From NCBI RefSeq assembly GCF_023277115.1, contig NZ_JALQCS010000001.1:2660001-2724000 (forward strand): a DNA stretch of 64,000 bases, written 5' to 3'. Shown piece by piece: positions 54,698 to 63,070 of this stretch. The notes beneath the pieces are model-generated. The model was not told the DNA's origin, did not search any database, and worked only from the letters and a program-made list of their open reading frames with translations. The position numbers and the translations under genes were made by a program. Each line of letters opens with the position of its first letter. Positions within the stretch are counted from its first letter, which is position 1. This stretch comes from Acidithiobacillus acidisediminis. GTDB lineage: Bacteria; Pseudomonadota; Gammaproteobacteria; Acidithiobacillales; Acidithiobacillaceae.

Positions 54698-56041
54698 TTA
54701 GAACTCGTAGCCGACCTGTAGCCCGTAAGAGTTTTCGCCGAGGGTCGACGAAGCGGCCTGCAGTGGATCGCCAGGAGCAAAAGGTGCCGAACCGGGCTCT
54801 CCGGTCATTGTGTTGCTGAAGGCATGCATATAGGCCTCAGTCAACTTCCAACCCATACCCAACTTCTGGGTCGCACCAAAGGTGATTGCATTTTGCACAA
54901 TGGCCGGGAAAATGGTGTTTGAGGCAATTGCGGCGCTATTGTTTGGCACCGGATTGGAGCCCCACGTATAACCCGCCCGAACCTGCAACCAATTCGTAAG
55001 GTCGTACTGCGTGCCGATGTTGGCAACCCACTGATTGCGCCAATTCAGGGGAAGTGCTTCAACATTCGTGCCTTGCCAAGGTCCATAAATATTGAAGGTG
55101 TTCAGAGTATTGTGCCAGTTAATCCATTGTCCCTCGACACTGACCAGCCACTGACGTGTGGGACGAATAGCCAGACCCAAGGCGATCTGCTGTGGATAAT
55201 TTAGATGGCCACTGTACTGACCTGGGTTACCAGGCGTACCGTTGGGGGCAACTTGTGCTCCCCCTTGAAACGTCATAGGCGTAAAGATCATGGGTGATTT
55301 ATACGCCGCTCCCAAGGTTACCATATCGTTGACCTTGTAAAGTGCCCCTAACGTTAATCCGACACCATAAGCCCATGAAGGGGTGGACAAGTTGATTCCG
55401 GACGTTACAGGAACCACCGTATTGAAGGAACCAACGCCAGGCTGAACCACTGTGGCTGGGGCAAACTGAGTAAGAGTCTGCTGAAAAGAGCCTTGCTCGG
55501 CAGCGATGTTCAACGAGGCACCAATTGCTAGGTGCGAGTTAACCTTCATTGCAATGGACGGAGCCATCTGAATGAAAGTGATACTGCTATAGGCTTGGGC
55601 ATATCCACCATAAGGAAGGCCCTGAGGATTGGGAGCAACATTTTGGAGATAGTTAACTCCTAAACCAGATGTTCCATACACACCGCCACCGAACACAATA
55701 CCGTCACCAAACGCCGGCGCTACCCAGCCAATTGCTGGGACACCATATACGTTACTGTGACTACCAATCTCCCCAAAACCCATGTTCGTCTTGCGTGTTG
55801 GGTTGAAAACTTCCGCAGAAAAAGCCGCTTGCGGATGCATCAACGCCAGTCCAGCTGGGTTGCTGATGGCGGCGGACAAGGGATCATCGGGCGCAGCCAC
55901 AACAGCCCCACCCATGCCGATAGCGTACTGACCAATACCAATCAACTGGTAGCCATCGGTGGCAAAGGCGCTACCCGAGAAACCTGCTGCGGCAAGTGCT
56001 GCAGCAACTGCAAGACCTACTATTCCGGATTTCTTTTTCAC
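54698..56041 (-). CDS. OmpP1/FadL-family outer-membrane channel
   Basis: A 447-residue protein with a signal peptide (cleavage after AFA, residue about 25) and a FadL N-terminal hatch (GYQLIGIGQYAIGMGGAVVAAPDDPLSAAISNPAGLA), then amphipathic beta strands to a C-terminal aromatic residue (YEF). FadL channels take up hydrophobic compounds. Beside the sulfur-oxidation locus it is a candidate for entry of elemental sulfur or polysulfide, by inference. GTG start at 56041 with GAGGG 7 nt upstream; the upstream in-frame codons are 5' UTR. Confidence 0.88.
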   Translation of the reverse strand: MKKKSGIVGLAVAAALAAAGFSGSAFATDGYQLIGIGQYAIGMGGAVVAAPDDPLSAAISNPAGLALMHPQAAFSAEVFNPTRKTNMGFGEIGSHSNVYGVPAIGWVAPAFGDGIVFGGGVYGTSGLGVNYLQNVAPNPQGLPYGGYAQAYSSITFIQMAPSIAMKVNSHLAIGASLNIAAEQGSFQQTLTQFAPATVVQPGVGSFNTVVPVTSGINLSTPSWAYGVGLTLGALYKVNDMVTLGAAYKSPMIFTPMTFQGGAQVAPNGTPGNPGQYSGHLNYPQQIALGLAIRPTRQWLVSVEGQWINWHNTLNTFNIYGPWQGTNVEALPLNWRNQWVANIGTQYDLTNWLQVRAGYTWGSNPVPNNSAAIASNTIFPAIVQNAITFGATQKLGMGWKLTEAYMHAFSNTMTGEPGSAPFAPGDPLQAASSTLGENSYGLQVGYEF

Positions 56042-56160
56042 TTCTCCGCCCTCTGTTGTCAAAACGTGCTCCGATTGTGGCGGATAGGTCAAAGTGTTGC
56101 AAGAACTGTCACAATCAAAGTTTTTTGCGATTTGATCAAAGGAGAAAATACTGCGATTTC

Positions 56161-56166
56161 ATTATA
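56161..56166 (-). promoter_or_regulatory. -10 element TATAAT upstream of the FadL gene
   Basis: A perfect TATAAT on the minus strand, about 115 nt before the GTG, immediately after the terminator of the lipoate cluster. No clear -35 was found, so extended contacts or an activator are possible. Confidence 0.5.
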
Positions 56167-56197
56167 TTGCTTATCATGACATGCTAATTTTACACGG

Positions 56198-56218
56198 AAA
56201 AGGGGGCCAGCGGCCCCC
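56198..56218 (-). terminator. Intrinsic terminator after lipS2
   Basis: GGGGGCC, loop GCT, GGCCCCC and TTTT on the minus strand, 29 nt after the lipS2 stop. Confidence 0.88.
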
Positions 56219-56246
56219 TGTCCTGCCAAACTCTGTAGGATCCCGC

Positions 56247-57383
56247 TCAGCCGGGGAACTGCAGTTCCTGCAGACGCATCTGGCGCCGCACGATCTCCAC
56301 GTCCTGCTTGTTGAGGGCGAAAGGGAAAGAACGAATGTCCGAGGGCGAAGAATCGCCATAGGGACGATTGCAGGCGCTCACTTCCTCATCATCCTTGCCC
56401 GGGCAACCAGAGGTCTGGAAGGGTTTGCCCGAGTCGATGATGTCTTCCAGTTCGGCCTGGGGGAAACCAAAGTCTGCCACCCGACCATACTCGTCAAAGC
56501 TCATGTCCTCAAAGCGCCCACCGGCATAATCGATGAGGAAGCGGCCCAACTGCACGCGCCGCCACTGGTCCTGCGGCACCGGATCCCAATCTTCCATCAT
56601 CGACCCCTTTTCTGGGAAGAAGGCGAACATATGATTGTGACCACCCATATCCTTCATGCGCTGGCAGACCTGCAGAATTTCCTGCTCCGTCTCGCCCATA
56701 CCGCAGATCAGGTGCGCGCCAAACTTCTCCGGTCCATAAATTTCCGCGGCCCATTCGATCGCCTGCCAGTACTTGTCCCAGGAGTGCGGGCTCTGTACTG
56801 TCTTGCCGCGGGTGCGCTCAAAGATCTCCGGAGTCACGGCATCGAGAGCCACAGTGAAGATGTCGGCGCCCAACTCCTTCAGCGTAATCAGATCCTGCTT
56901 CTCCATGGTCGTCGGATTGGAGAGGATCGAGACTGGGATGTGCGGTGCCGCTTCCATCCAGCGCTTGAGCACGACCTGCGTGTCATAATCCGAGTCCGGA
57001 TGGGTGATCATGCTGATGCACATGCGCTCAAACTGGCCCTTATCGCTATTCGCCGCGATGCGCTCCAGCATCTCATCTACCCGCACCGTCGGCCAGTCTA
57101 CGCGAATGAAATTACGGTCGGCATAATCCCGGCTTTCTTCCCGGTGCCGCGCCAAACCACAGTAGGTGCAGTTGGCCCGACAACCCTCCGGGTAGGTCAT
57201 GAGCAGATTCAGACAATGCGTGCAACTGGTCCGGTGCATGACGCCAGGGACGAGTCCCAGGGTAATCGCAGCTGCCGTGCTCAACTGCACATAGTCGGGA
57301 GAACGCATGGCCGGCGTCTTGACGAAATAGTCCGGCCGGTAAAAGTTCAAGGGCTGATTGGTTTCCGGGGCTACCGCACTCAT
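56247..57383 (-). CDS. lipS2: LipS2, radical SAM lipoyl synthase subunit
   Basis: A 378-residue radical SAM protein of the biotin-synthase-like group. The SAM cluster motif is CRANCTYC (Cys 68, 72, 75); further cysteines include CTHC just before it, and SGCPGKDDEE near the C-terminus. In the published sHdr-linked lipoate pathway, LipS2 acts with LipS1 to insert the two sulfur atoms into octanoyl-LbpA. The ATG is behind GAGG (7 nt), and the gene ends the unit. Confidence 0.9.
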   Translation of the reverse strand: MSAVAPETNQPLNFYRPDYFVKTPAMRSPDYVQLSTAAAITLGLVPGVMHRTSCTHCLNLLMTYPEGCRANCTYCGLARHREESRDYADRNFIRVDWPTVRVDEMLERIAANSDKGQFERMCISMITHPDSDYDTQVVLKRWMEAAPHIPVSILSNPTTMEKQDLITLKELGADIFTVALDAVTPEIFERTRGKTVQSPHSWDKYWQAIEWAAEIYGPEKFGAHLICGMGETEQEILQVCQRMKDMGGHNHMFAFFPEKGSMMEDWDPVPQDQWRRVQLGRFLIDYAGGRFEDMSFDEYGRVADFGFPQAELEDIIDSGKPFQTSGCPGKDDEEVSACNRPYGDSSPSDIRSFPFALNKQDVEIVRRQMRLQELQFPG

Positions 57384-57409
57384 GTGAAATCCTCCTCGAC
57401 AATCCGCCC

Positions 57410-58468
57410 TCAGGCGGCAAAATATTCCTCAAAGGCAATCCATCCAGACCGCATGACGCGATCCTCCTGCGCCGCCGGCTTCCGCCACACGGCCTCCAAC
57501 GCGCTACGGCGCTGCACCGCTCGCTGCAAAGCAGGACCAAACTGGTCCGTCATATCTTCCGCATACTCTTCCAGGGCATCACCATCACCAGCAAGCCAGG
57601 CATCAGCTGCCTCCCCCGCCGCGGCGCCGCTGATTACTGCCGCCGGAATTCCTGCCCCGGTGATCGGATGGGTCAGGCCAGCCGCATCCCCCAGCAGCAG
57701 GGCGCGGTCATGGACCATCGGACGAATGCCCCCGACGGGGATGGCACCGCCGGTACGTCCGAGAATCTCGGCGCCGACAATGCCGCGGCCCTGCATCTGC
57801 TCATGGAGAGTAGCAAGAGGCGCCTTCAGATTGCTCTCGAAGCGTCGATCTGCCCCCAGACCCAGGTTGGCCACCGGCCCGCGGGGAAACAGCCAAGCAT
57901 ATCCGCCGGGGAAGGCATCGGACAGAAAAATGTCGGTGTCCTGATAAGGCTGCAAGAGGGGCACGGTGTATTGCCGCGTGAAGACGACCGCCTGATCTGG
58001 CAGGCCAAGGGCCGCAGCAACGGCGCTATGTGGCCCATCCGCGCCCAGCAGAAAGCGGGGTCGCACGGCAATCATTTCGCCCTGATGCTGGATTTGCGCG
58101 ATCTCGCCATCCCAGGAGCGAAACTGGGTCTGCCGCCAGAGCTCGGCACCGGCATCCTCCGCCATCTGGGCGAGTCCTTGATCAAAGCGCGCACGGTCGA
58201 TCATGAGCCCAGGAAATTCGGAATGTTCGCTACTCCCCGATGGCAAGAAGGTCAGCATGCCGCTCACCTCCTGCACCCGCGACAGGGTTTCATGAACCGT
58301 GCGCATCAGAGGCATCGGCACAAATTCTGCGCACTGTACCGGCAAGCCGATTTCTGTTCTTTTATCAACAGCAAGGGTACGCAACCCCGCCGCCGCCGTG
58401 GCCCGCGCCGCCGCTGCTCCACCAGGGCCAACACCGACTACCAGAACGTCACAATCGATCATGCGCAC
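57410..58468 (-). CDS. lipT: LipT, geranylgeranyl-reductase-like flavoprotein
   Basis: A 352-residue FAD oxidoreductase. The dinucleotide fold is VVGVGPGGAAAARA near residue 10, with the FAD-binding LLGDAAGLTHPITGAGI near residue 275. It always lies between the ligase and LipS2 in sHdr lipoate clusters, where it is thought to supply electrons or adjust redox state during lipoate assembly. GTG at 58468 is preferred (GGAGG, 7 nt); it overlaps the ligase by 10 nt. Confidence 0.88.
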   Translation of the reverse strand: MRMIDCDVLVVGVGPGGAAAARATAAAGLRTLAVDKRTEIGLPVQCAEFVPMPLMRTVHETLSRVQEVSGMLTFLPSGSSEHSEFPGLMIDRARFDQGLAQMAEDAGAELWRQTQFRSWDGEIAQIQHQGEMIAVRPRFLLGADGPHSAVAAALGLPDQAVVFTRQYTVPLLQPYQDTDIFLSDAFPGGYAWLFPRGPVANLGLGADRRFESNLKAPLATLHEQMQGRGIVGAEILGRTGGAIPVGGIRPMVHDRALLLGDAAGLTHPITGAGIPAAVISGAAAGEAADAWLAGDGDALEEYAEDMTDQFGPALQRAVQRRSALEAVWRKPAAQEDRVMRSGWIAFEEYFAA

Positions 58469-59547
58469 GGTAACGCCTCCAGCACGACGGTGACAAAATC
58501 CTGCGGCACCAAGCCTAAGGCATCAACCGAGGTATCCTGGTACCAACGCTCGACGATTTGCGGCAGATCATCAATGTGGCTATTCCGTAAGGCCGCCTCC
58601 AGATCAATGACTGCACGCCGCGGTTGTATAAAAAAATCCCCGCTGAAAGCGATCTGGCGGATACGTCTTCCCCGCGCGTCCCAGAGCAGTTCGCTGCGTA
58701 GGGTGCCACCAGTACCGCGGTGAACCGCTTGCAAGAAAGGTTGCTCGCTCTGCGGGCGATCCTGCAACTGCAACCATTCCGGATCCCGCACTGTGGCCAG
58801 CGCCTCAGCCAGGTGACTTTCCACCTGCACGGGGAGGGGCGCCTCCTGTAGATCCCAGGAAAAATAGTCGCGGAAACCCTGCAACAAGGCCGACTTCACC
58901 TCTTCTTTCGCCGGCAAGCGTCCGAGCAAGGCGCGTAAGCTGGTCACCCGTTCCGCGACGGACTGTATGGCGTGGGCGTTCAGCTTCTCTGCCGGCACGC
59001 GCAGAATCCGTAGCATGCGCGGAATGTCCAAGTCGATCAGCACCGTCCCCTGAAACAAGACGACCTTGCCATCGATGATCCCGCCCGTACCGGAAACCTT
59101 GCGCCCACCTACCTCAATGTCGTTGCGCGGGCGGAATTGTGCATCCACGCCCAGCTGGCGCAGCCCCAAGGCCGCCGCTTCACAAATCTCTTGCGCGAGA
59201 AAACTCATGTCACCAGCGGGCAAGTCTTCGCGCCGGCAGACCAATTCCCAACCGAGCTGGGTCGGATCAAAAATGATCGCCCCGCCGCCCGTCAGGCGCC
59301 GCTGCACTGCCACGCCTTCCGCAGCACAAAAGGCGAGATCCAGTTCCTGTTGCGGCGACTGGTGATGCCCCAGCAAGGCGCAGTCGCGGAAATGCAGGAA
59401 ACGAAATATCGGCGAGCAACCGCCTTCTGCCACGGCAGCGACCAGTGCATGGTCGAGGGCCATGTTCTCGTCCGCGTCGCGCAGGCCGGTATCGATAACC
59501 GACCAACGCGCCTCAGCGCCCCGCTGCCCCTTTTCCCGCCCTTGCAT
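58459..59547 (-). CDS. sLpl(AB), lipoate/octanoate-protein ligase for LbpA
   Basis: A 362-residue fused ligase. The LplA part (residues about 15-245) has RRLTGGG at 83-89 and the catalytic Lys 150 in GGRKVSGTGG. The LplB-like domain (about 250-350) is at the C-terminus. It adenylates octanoate or lipoate and attaches it to LbpA, giving the substrate of LipS1/LipS2. Contrast the homologue at 53140-54150, where this lysine is missing. Confidence 0.9.
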   Translation of the reverse strand: MQGREKGQRGAEARWSVIDTGLRDADENMALDHALVAAVAEGGCSPIFRFLHFRDCALLGHHQSPQQELDLAFCAAEGVAVQRRLTGGGAIIFDPTQLGWELVCRREDLPAGDMSFLAQEICEAAALGLRQLGVDAQFRPRNDIEVGGRKVSGTGGIIDGKVVLFQGTVLIDLDIPRMLRILRVPAEKLNAHAIQSVAERVTSLRALLGRLPAKEEVKSALLQGFRDYFSWDLQEAPLPVQVESHLAEALATVRDPEWLQLQDRPQSEQPFLQAVHRGTGGTLRSELLWDARGRRIRQIAFSGDFFIQPRRAVIDLEAALRNSHIDDLPQIVERWYQDTSVDALGLVPQDFVTVVLEALPCA

Positions 59548-59560
59548 AACGGCGTGCCGC

Positions 59561-60688
59561 TCAGGCGGTCACGACAATGGGAATATCGCGCAACGCGGGA
59601 CGACGCTTCGGTGCCGCGGGAATATGATCGAGAGGAATGGCCCCTGATTCCTCACCCAAGGCCAGGACTTCTTCCCCCACGATCATGGAGCAACAGGAAG
59701 GGGTAACGAAGACATCACGGTCCAGGTGCTTGGCCAGAGCAAGCATCCCGTCGGAGGGAAAGGCGATCCCGTTCAGGCCCGCCATCACGGCGTAGCTATC
59801 CGTCTCGGAGCGATGTACTCCGCCGGGACGGGCGCAACCCAGCAATACCGGGGTATCGGGCAAAGTGGCGCGAGCGTCCATAAAGAACTTACCAACCTCG
59901 GCGCTGGGGGGTGTCGCGAAAGGCCGACTCTGGCTGGCATACTGGGACATGATCACCACCAGGACCAAAGCGCTGGGCAGATGACGCTGCACAATTTCCA
60001 GCGAATTCCACTCCCCCAGCATCTCACCGTAGTGCAAGCCAATGACAATGTGCGGTACCACCTTCATCTTGGTGGCGACCAGCGCCTCCAGCGCTGCCTC
60101 GAAATCATCGACACTGCGGCGCAAATGATAGACCTGGGAGATGGTATCCTGCGCACCAATGACGTCCATCATGGCCACGTCCACCCCCGCATCTTCCATA
60201 CCGCGGGCAAATTCTGGCGTCGCGATGCCGGTGTGCATGGCAATCTGCAGGTCTGGATAGCGCGCCTTGATCTTACTGACGGTGGGGAAATACGGTTCAT
60301 AATGAACGACGTTTTGATGGTCAGATCCGCCAGATAACAATAACCCGCGTCCGCCATCCAGTACGATCTGATCGACCAAGCGATCAAGCTCTTCCGGAGA
60401 GCGCACGGGGATCATCGGTTCGAGAATTTTTGCTTTGCAGTGATCACACTGCAGTTTGCAGTCGCCGCCGGTAATGGAAATGGCCGGGAAGGCATTCTTA
60501 CCACAGCTGGTGGTAGACAACTCTGACGTCTCGTGGTGACGGAACGATGGCGTATAGAAATTGATTCGCCCAACCTGGCTTCCCGACAGTCCCTGCCAAC
60601 GTTCACGCATCGACGTTACCAGTCTGGAGTCGAGGTGCAGGTCTTCAAGGGCCTCAACCTGAGATACAGCGTCCAACCATGGATTCAT
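59561..60688 (-). CDS. lipS1: LipS1, radical SAM lipoyl synthase subunit
   Basis: A 375-residue radical SAM protein with CKLQCDHC (Cys 77, 81, 84) as the cluster motif. Later cysteines include GCARPGG and a CC pair in TPSCCSMI near residue 330, which could hold the auxiliary sulfur-donating cluster. It works with LipS2. It follows LbpA after a terminator-like hairpin (60711-60745), 23 nt before the start. Confidence 0.9.
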   Translation of the reverse strand: MNPWLDAVSQVEALEDLHLDSRLVTSMRERWQGLSGSQVGRINFYTPSFRHHETSELSTTSCGKNAFPAISITGGDCKLQCDHCKAKILEPMIPVRSPEELDRLVDQIVLDGGRGLLLSGGSDHQNVVHYEPYFPTVSKIKARYPDLQIAMHTGIATPEFARGMEDAGVDVAMMDVIGAQDTISQVYHLRRSVDDFEAALEALVATKMKVVPHIVIGLHYGEMLGEWNSLEIVQRHLPSALVLVVIMSQYASQSRPFATPPSAEVGKFFMDARATLPDTPVLLGCARPGGVHRSETDSYAVMAGLNGIAFPSDGMLALAKHLDRDVFVTPSCCSMIVGEEVLALGEESGAIPLDHIPAAPKRRPALRDIPIVVTA

Positions 60689-60710
60689 GAGCTCGTCCGT
60701 CCTGCGCTAG

Positions 60711-60745
60711 AAAAATGGGAACAGCGGCTGCCGCGGCAGCCGCTG
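60711..60745 (-). terminator. Internal terminator/attenuator between lbpA and lipS1
   Basis: A perfect 24-nt palindrome, CAGCGGCTGCCG and its complement (60722-60745), then six nucleotides and TTTTT on the minus strand. It should end most lbpA transcripts and let only a fraction reach the lipoate-assembly genes. Confidence 0.82.
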
Positions 60746-60763
60746 AGGATGACCGGACCGAAA

Positions 60764-61201
60764 TCAGCAGCCGCCAAAGCCGTCGGCGTTCATCTTCTCT
60801 TCAAATGCCGCCAAGGCATCGGCCCCGGTTTTCAGATCACCGGCATCGCCATCAAAATCCGCAGGCTTCAGCTTGGCGACCCAACCGCTACCATAAGGAT
60901 CCTTGTTGATCAGGCCAGGGTCCTTGGCCACTTCTTCATTGCTCTCGGTTACCGTACCACTCACGGGGCTCTTCAGAGGGCCCACCCACTTTCCAGATTC
61001 TACGGTGGCAGCAGACTTGTCTTTTTTGATGTCCTTTCCAGCAGCCTTCGGGGTATAGGAGACGATCTGACCCGCCAACGCACAGGCATAAGCCGTCATG
61101 CCAATGGTGACGCTGCCATCATCTTCCTTGCGCAGCCATACGTTGTTTTCAACGTTATACATCAGATCTTCTGGAATTTCACAACCACGAACGGTACCCA
61201 T
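60764..61201 (-). CDS. lbpA: LbpA, lipoate-binding carrier protein of sHdr
   Basis: A 145-residue GcvH-like lipoyl-domain protein. The modified lysine is Lys 71 in TVESGKWVGPLKSPVSG, and the C-terminal part has NKDPYGSGWVAKLKP as in GcvH. Unlike GcvH of glycine cleavage, LbpA serves the sHdr complex in the oxidation of sulfane sulfur. It has its own strong AAGGAGGG RBS 48 nt after the DsrE-like gene and a terminator after it. Confidence 0.92.
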   Translation of the reverse strand: MGTVRGCEIPEDLMYNVENNVWLRKEDDGSVTIGMTAYACALAGQIVSYTPKAAGKDIKKDKSAATVESGKWVGPLKSPVSGTVTESNEEVAKDPGLINKDPYGSGWVAKLKPADFDGDAGDLKTGADALAAFEEKMNADGFGGC

Positions 61202-61249
61202 ATTGCCCTCCTTGGGGTGTACGGAAATAAACAGTCAGGGACGGATCCC

Positions 61250-61645
61250 TCAGAAAAATAACAAGCGATCTACCGATAGTATGAGATCGGCAAGATCCCC
61301 AGCGGAAGCGATATGGTCGACCTCATCGATCAGACCCGTCTCTTCCATGGCATAACCCGGCAACGCAGGACGACACACATATAGTTCTACGCCCGCATTC
61401 TTGGCATCACGAATGAAATCGATGATGCGTTTGCCGCCTTCCATGGCTGCCATGTTCTCGGCAACACCCTTTTCCATGAGTTTCACCGCTTCCATGGTGC
61501 AAAAAATCTTAACCTCTGCATCCATGGATGACAACAAGGAACCAAGATAAAAGGGCGTTGCACAACGATGCGCGGTGCTTGGTCCACTGGTCATGACAAT
61601 GACGACCGTTTTTTCGTCTCCATCCTCCAGGTAGTGGCTACTCAT
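61250..61645 (-). CDS. DsrE-family sulfur-relay-like protein
   Basis: A 131-residue DsrE/F-like protein. Cysteines are at residues 28, 49 and 91; Cys 91 in YVCRPALPGY lies at the usual active-site place of sulfurtransferring DsrE proteins. The N-terminal half has VVIVMTSGPSTAHRC. It should carry persulfide sulfur in the cytoplasm. Its ATG overlaps the stop of the lipoyl-carrier-like gene, and LbpA follows. Confidence 0.85.
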   Translation of the reverse strand: MSSHYLEDGDEKTVVIVMTSGPSTAHRCATPFYLGSLLSSMDAEVKIFCTMEAVKLMEKGVAENMAAMEGGKRIIDFIRDAKNAGVELYVCRPALPGYAMEETGLIDEVDHIASAGDLADLILSVDRLLFF

Positions 61646-62088
61646 CGCATACCTCGCTCGCAGTGAATGTCATCGCGCAGACAGCGCGCCTTGTACATCT
61701 CGAATGCCGCCTCTCCCGTAACCATATCCTTCAGGGCGACTTCCAGGCTGGCCACTGGACGCACGCGGGCGATCCACGCTTCGTAGGGTTCGATATTCAG
61801 CAGATTGGGGTCTTCGAGAACGTCCTCGTTTGCCAGGTCAATAATGCAATCAAAGACATTGGGAACAGGCCCTGCCCATTTGCCACTCTCAATGGTGGCG
61901 ACGGGTTTACCAATCGGCCGACGGGTGCCGGGGCGGCGCACACGAACGTGCAAAATCTTGCCGGCGATGGATTGAGAAATGTCAGTCATGCCAACGGTGA
62001 GGGTACCATCGTCCTCCCGTCGCGCCCAGACCTGACTCTCCTTGTCGTAGTAGAGTTCGGCGCGAAATTCACAACCGTTACACTCCAT
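61642..62088 (-). CDS. Second lipoyl-carrier (GcvH/LbpA-like) protein
   Basis: A 148-residue protein homologous to LbpA. It keeps the lipoylation lysine (Lys 70 in ATIESGKWAGPV), but the PVSG turn after it is replaced by NVFDCIIDLAN, and the N-terminus MECNGCEFRAEL adds cysteines at 3 and 6. The start ATG is behind GAGGAAAAGGCC; the longer frame to 62133 is rejected because it enters the terminator. It may be a specialised carrier or a partner that binds but does not react. Confidence 0.85.
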   Translation of the reverse strand: MECNGCEFRAELYYDKESQVWARREDDGTLTVGMTDISQSIAGKILHVRVRRPGTRRPIGKPVATIESGKWAGPVPNVFDCIIDLANEDVLEDPNLLNIEPYEAWIARVRPVASLEVALKDMVTGEAAFEMYKARCLRDDIHCERGMR

Positions 62089-62116
62089 GGCCTTTTCCTC
62101 GTTGTTGTCAGCGACG

Positions 62117-62142
62117 AAAAAAAACGCCCCCAAGTGGGGGCG
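62117..62142 (-). terminator. Intrinsic terminator after hdrB2
   Basis: On the minus strand CGCCCCC, loop, GGGGGCG and eight T residues, 17 nt after the hdrB2 stop. It separates sHdr subunit genes from the carrier genes. Confidence 0.95.
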
Positions 62143-62158
62143 CCTTTACTCTGCGCTC

Positions 62159-63070
62159 TCAGGCGATACCTTTGGCGGCAAGGAGGTCCATCGAGTCACT
62201 GACATTGTCGGGAATACCGACTTTGCGTGGTGACAAGCCCATGGCCAGGCCCAACAACTGCGTGAAGTAGATCACCTTGACGTTGGATTTGATGCCAAAC
62301 TCTACCTCAGCGCGGACCTGATGCATCTCCAGGCCAGAGTGACAGGTTGGACACTCTGTGGCGATGACTTCTGCGCCGGCATCTTCTGCCGCCTGCAGGA
62401 TGTTCAGGACCAGTTGGGTGGAGGTATCAGAATCGGAAAGAGTGTGTGCACCACCGCAGCATGCCGTCTTCAGAGGGAAATCCACCGCAACCGCACCCGC
62501 AGCGTTCAGCAGGTCGTCCATAAAATGCGGGGCATAGGAAGATTCCGAACCTGGGCCTTGATCCTTCTCCGGAAAGATCTGCCGCGGCCGGGTATACATG
62601 CACCCATAATAGTTAGCAATCTTCAGACCGTTGAGGCTCTTCTTGACGCGGCTTTTGATCCCCTCCGGACCAACCTCCTCCATGAACCACTCCAAAGCAT
62701 GAAGGGTGCGTACATCATTCTCGAAAACCGGATCACCCGCCTTCTCGGCCAGATCCTGCACGGTTTTCATCGTCTCTTCCGAGGTGGCGCATTCGTATTC
62801 CGTCTGCTTCAGATTGCGGTAGCAGCCATTGCAGGGCGCCATGACCGTATCACAGCCCTGCAGTTTGCTGGCGATCGCCATGTTCCGCGCCGACATATAG
62901 GTCTGCAGCATGGGATGAATATTCTTGACTTCCATCGCGCCACAGCAGTTGTAGTCCTCGAGATTCTCCATCTCCAGACCCAACTCTTTAACCAGCACGC
63001 GTGTCGACTTGTCGTACGGGCCGCCTGATCCTTCCAAGGCACAACCGGGATAATATGCAACCTTAGCCAT
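62159..63070 (-). CDS. hdrB2: sHdrB2, heterodisulfide-reductase-B-like subunit
   Basis: A 303-residue protein with two CCG domains: CCG at residues 42-44 (NCCGAM) and 204-206 (ACCGGA), with further cysteines in CNGC (80-83) and ECPTC (240-243). These ligate the unusual non-cubane 4Fe-4S clusters of HdrB. sHdrB2 is part of the sHdr complex that oxidises protein-bound sulfane sulfur. The ATG at 63070 overlaps hdrC2 by 8 nt. Confidence 0.93.
   Translation of the reverse strand: MAKVAYYPGCALEGSGGPYDKSTRVLVKELGLEMENLEDYNCCGAMEVKNIHPMLQTYMSARNMAIASKLQGCDTVMAPCNGCYRNLKQTEYECATSEETMKTVQDLAEKAGDPVFENDVRTLHALEWFMEEVGPEGIKSRVKKSLNGLKIANYYGCMYTRPRQIFPEKDQGPGSESSYAPHFMDDLLNAAGAVAVDFPLKTACCGGAHTLSDSDTSTQLVLNILQAAEDAGAEVIATECPTCHSGLEMHQVRAEVEFGIKSNVKVIYFTQLLGLAMGLSPRKVGIPDNVSDSMDLLAAKGIA

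Noticed and set aside
56181-57944. 587-codon plus-strand open frame
   Set aside because: It is antisense to lipS2 and lipT, whose motifs and RBSs are clear; its translation is rich in Arg/His/Leu without domains, typical of a GC-rich shadow frame.
62089-62133. N-terminal extension MGAFFFVADNNEEKA of the second carrier protein
   Set aside because: It is encoded by the T-run and hairpin of the terminator, and a good RBS lies before the ATG at 62088.
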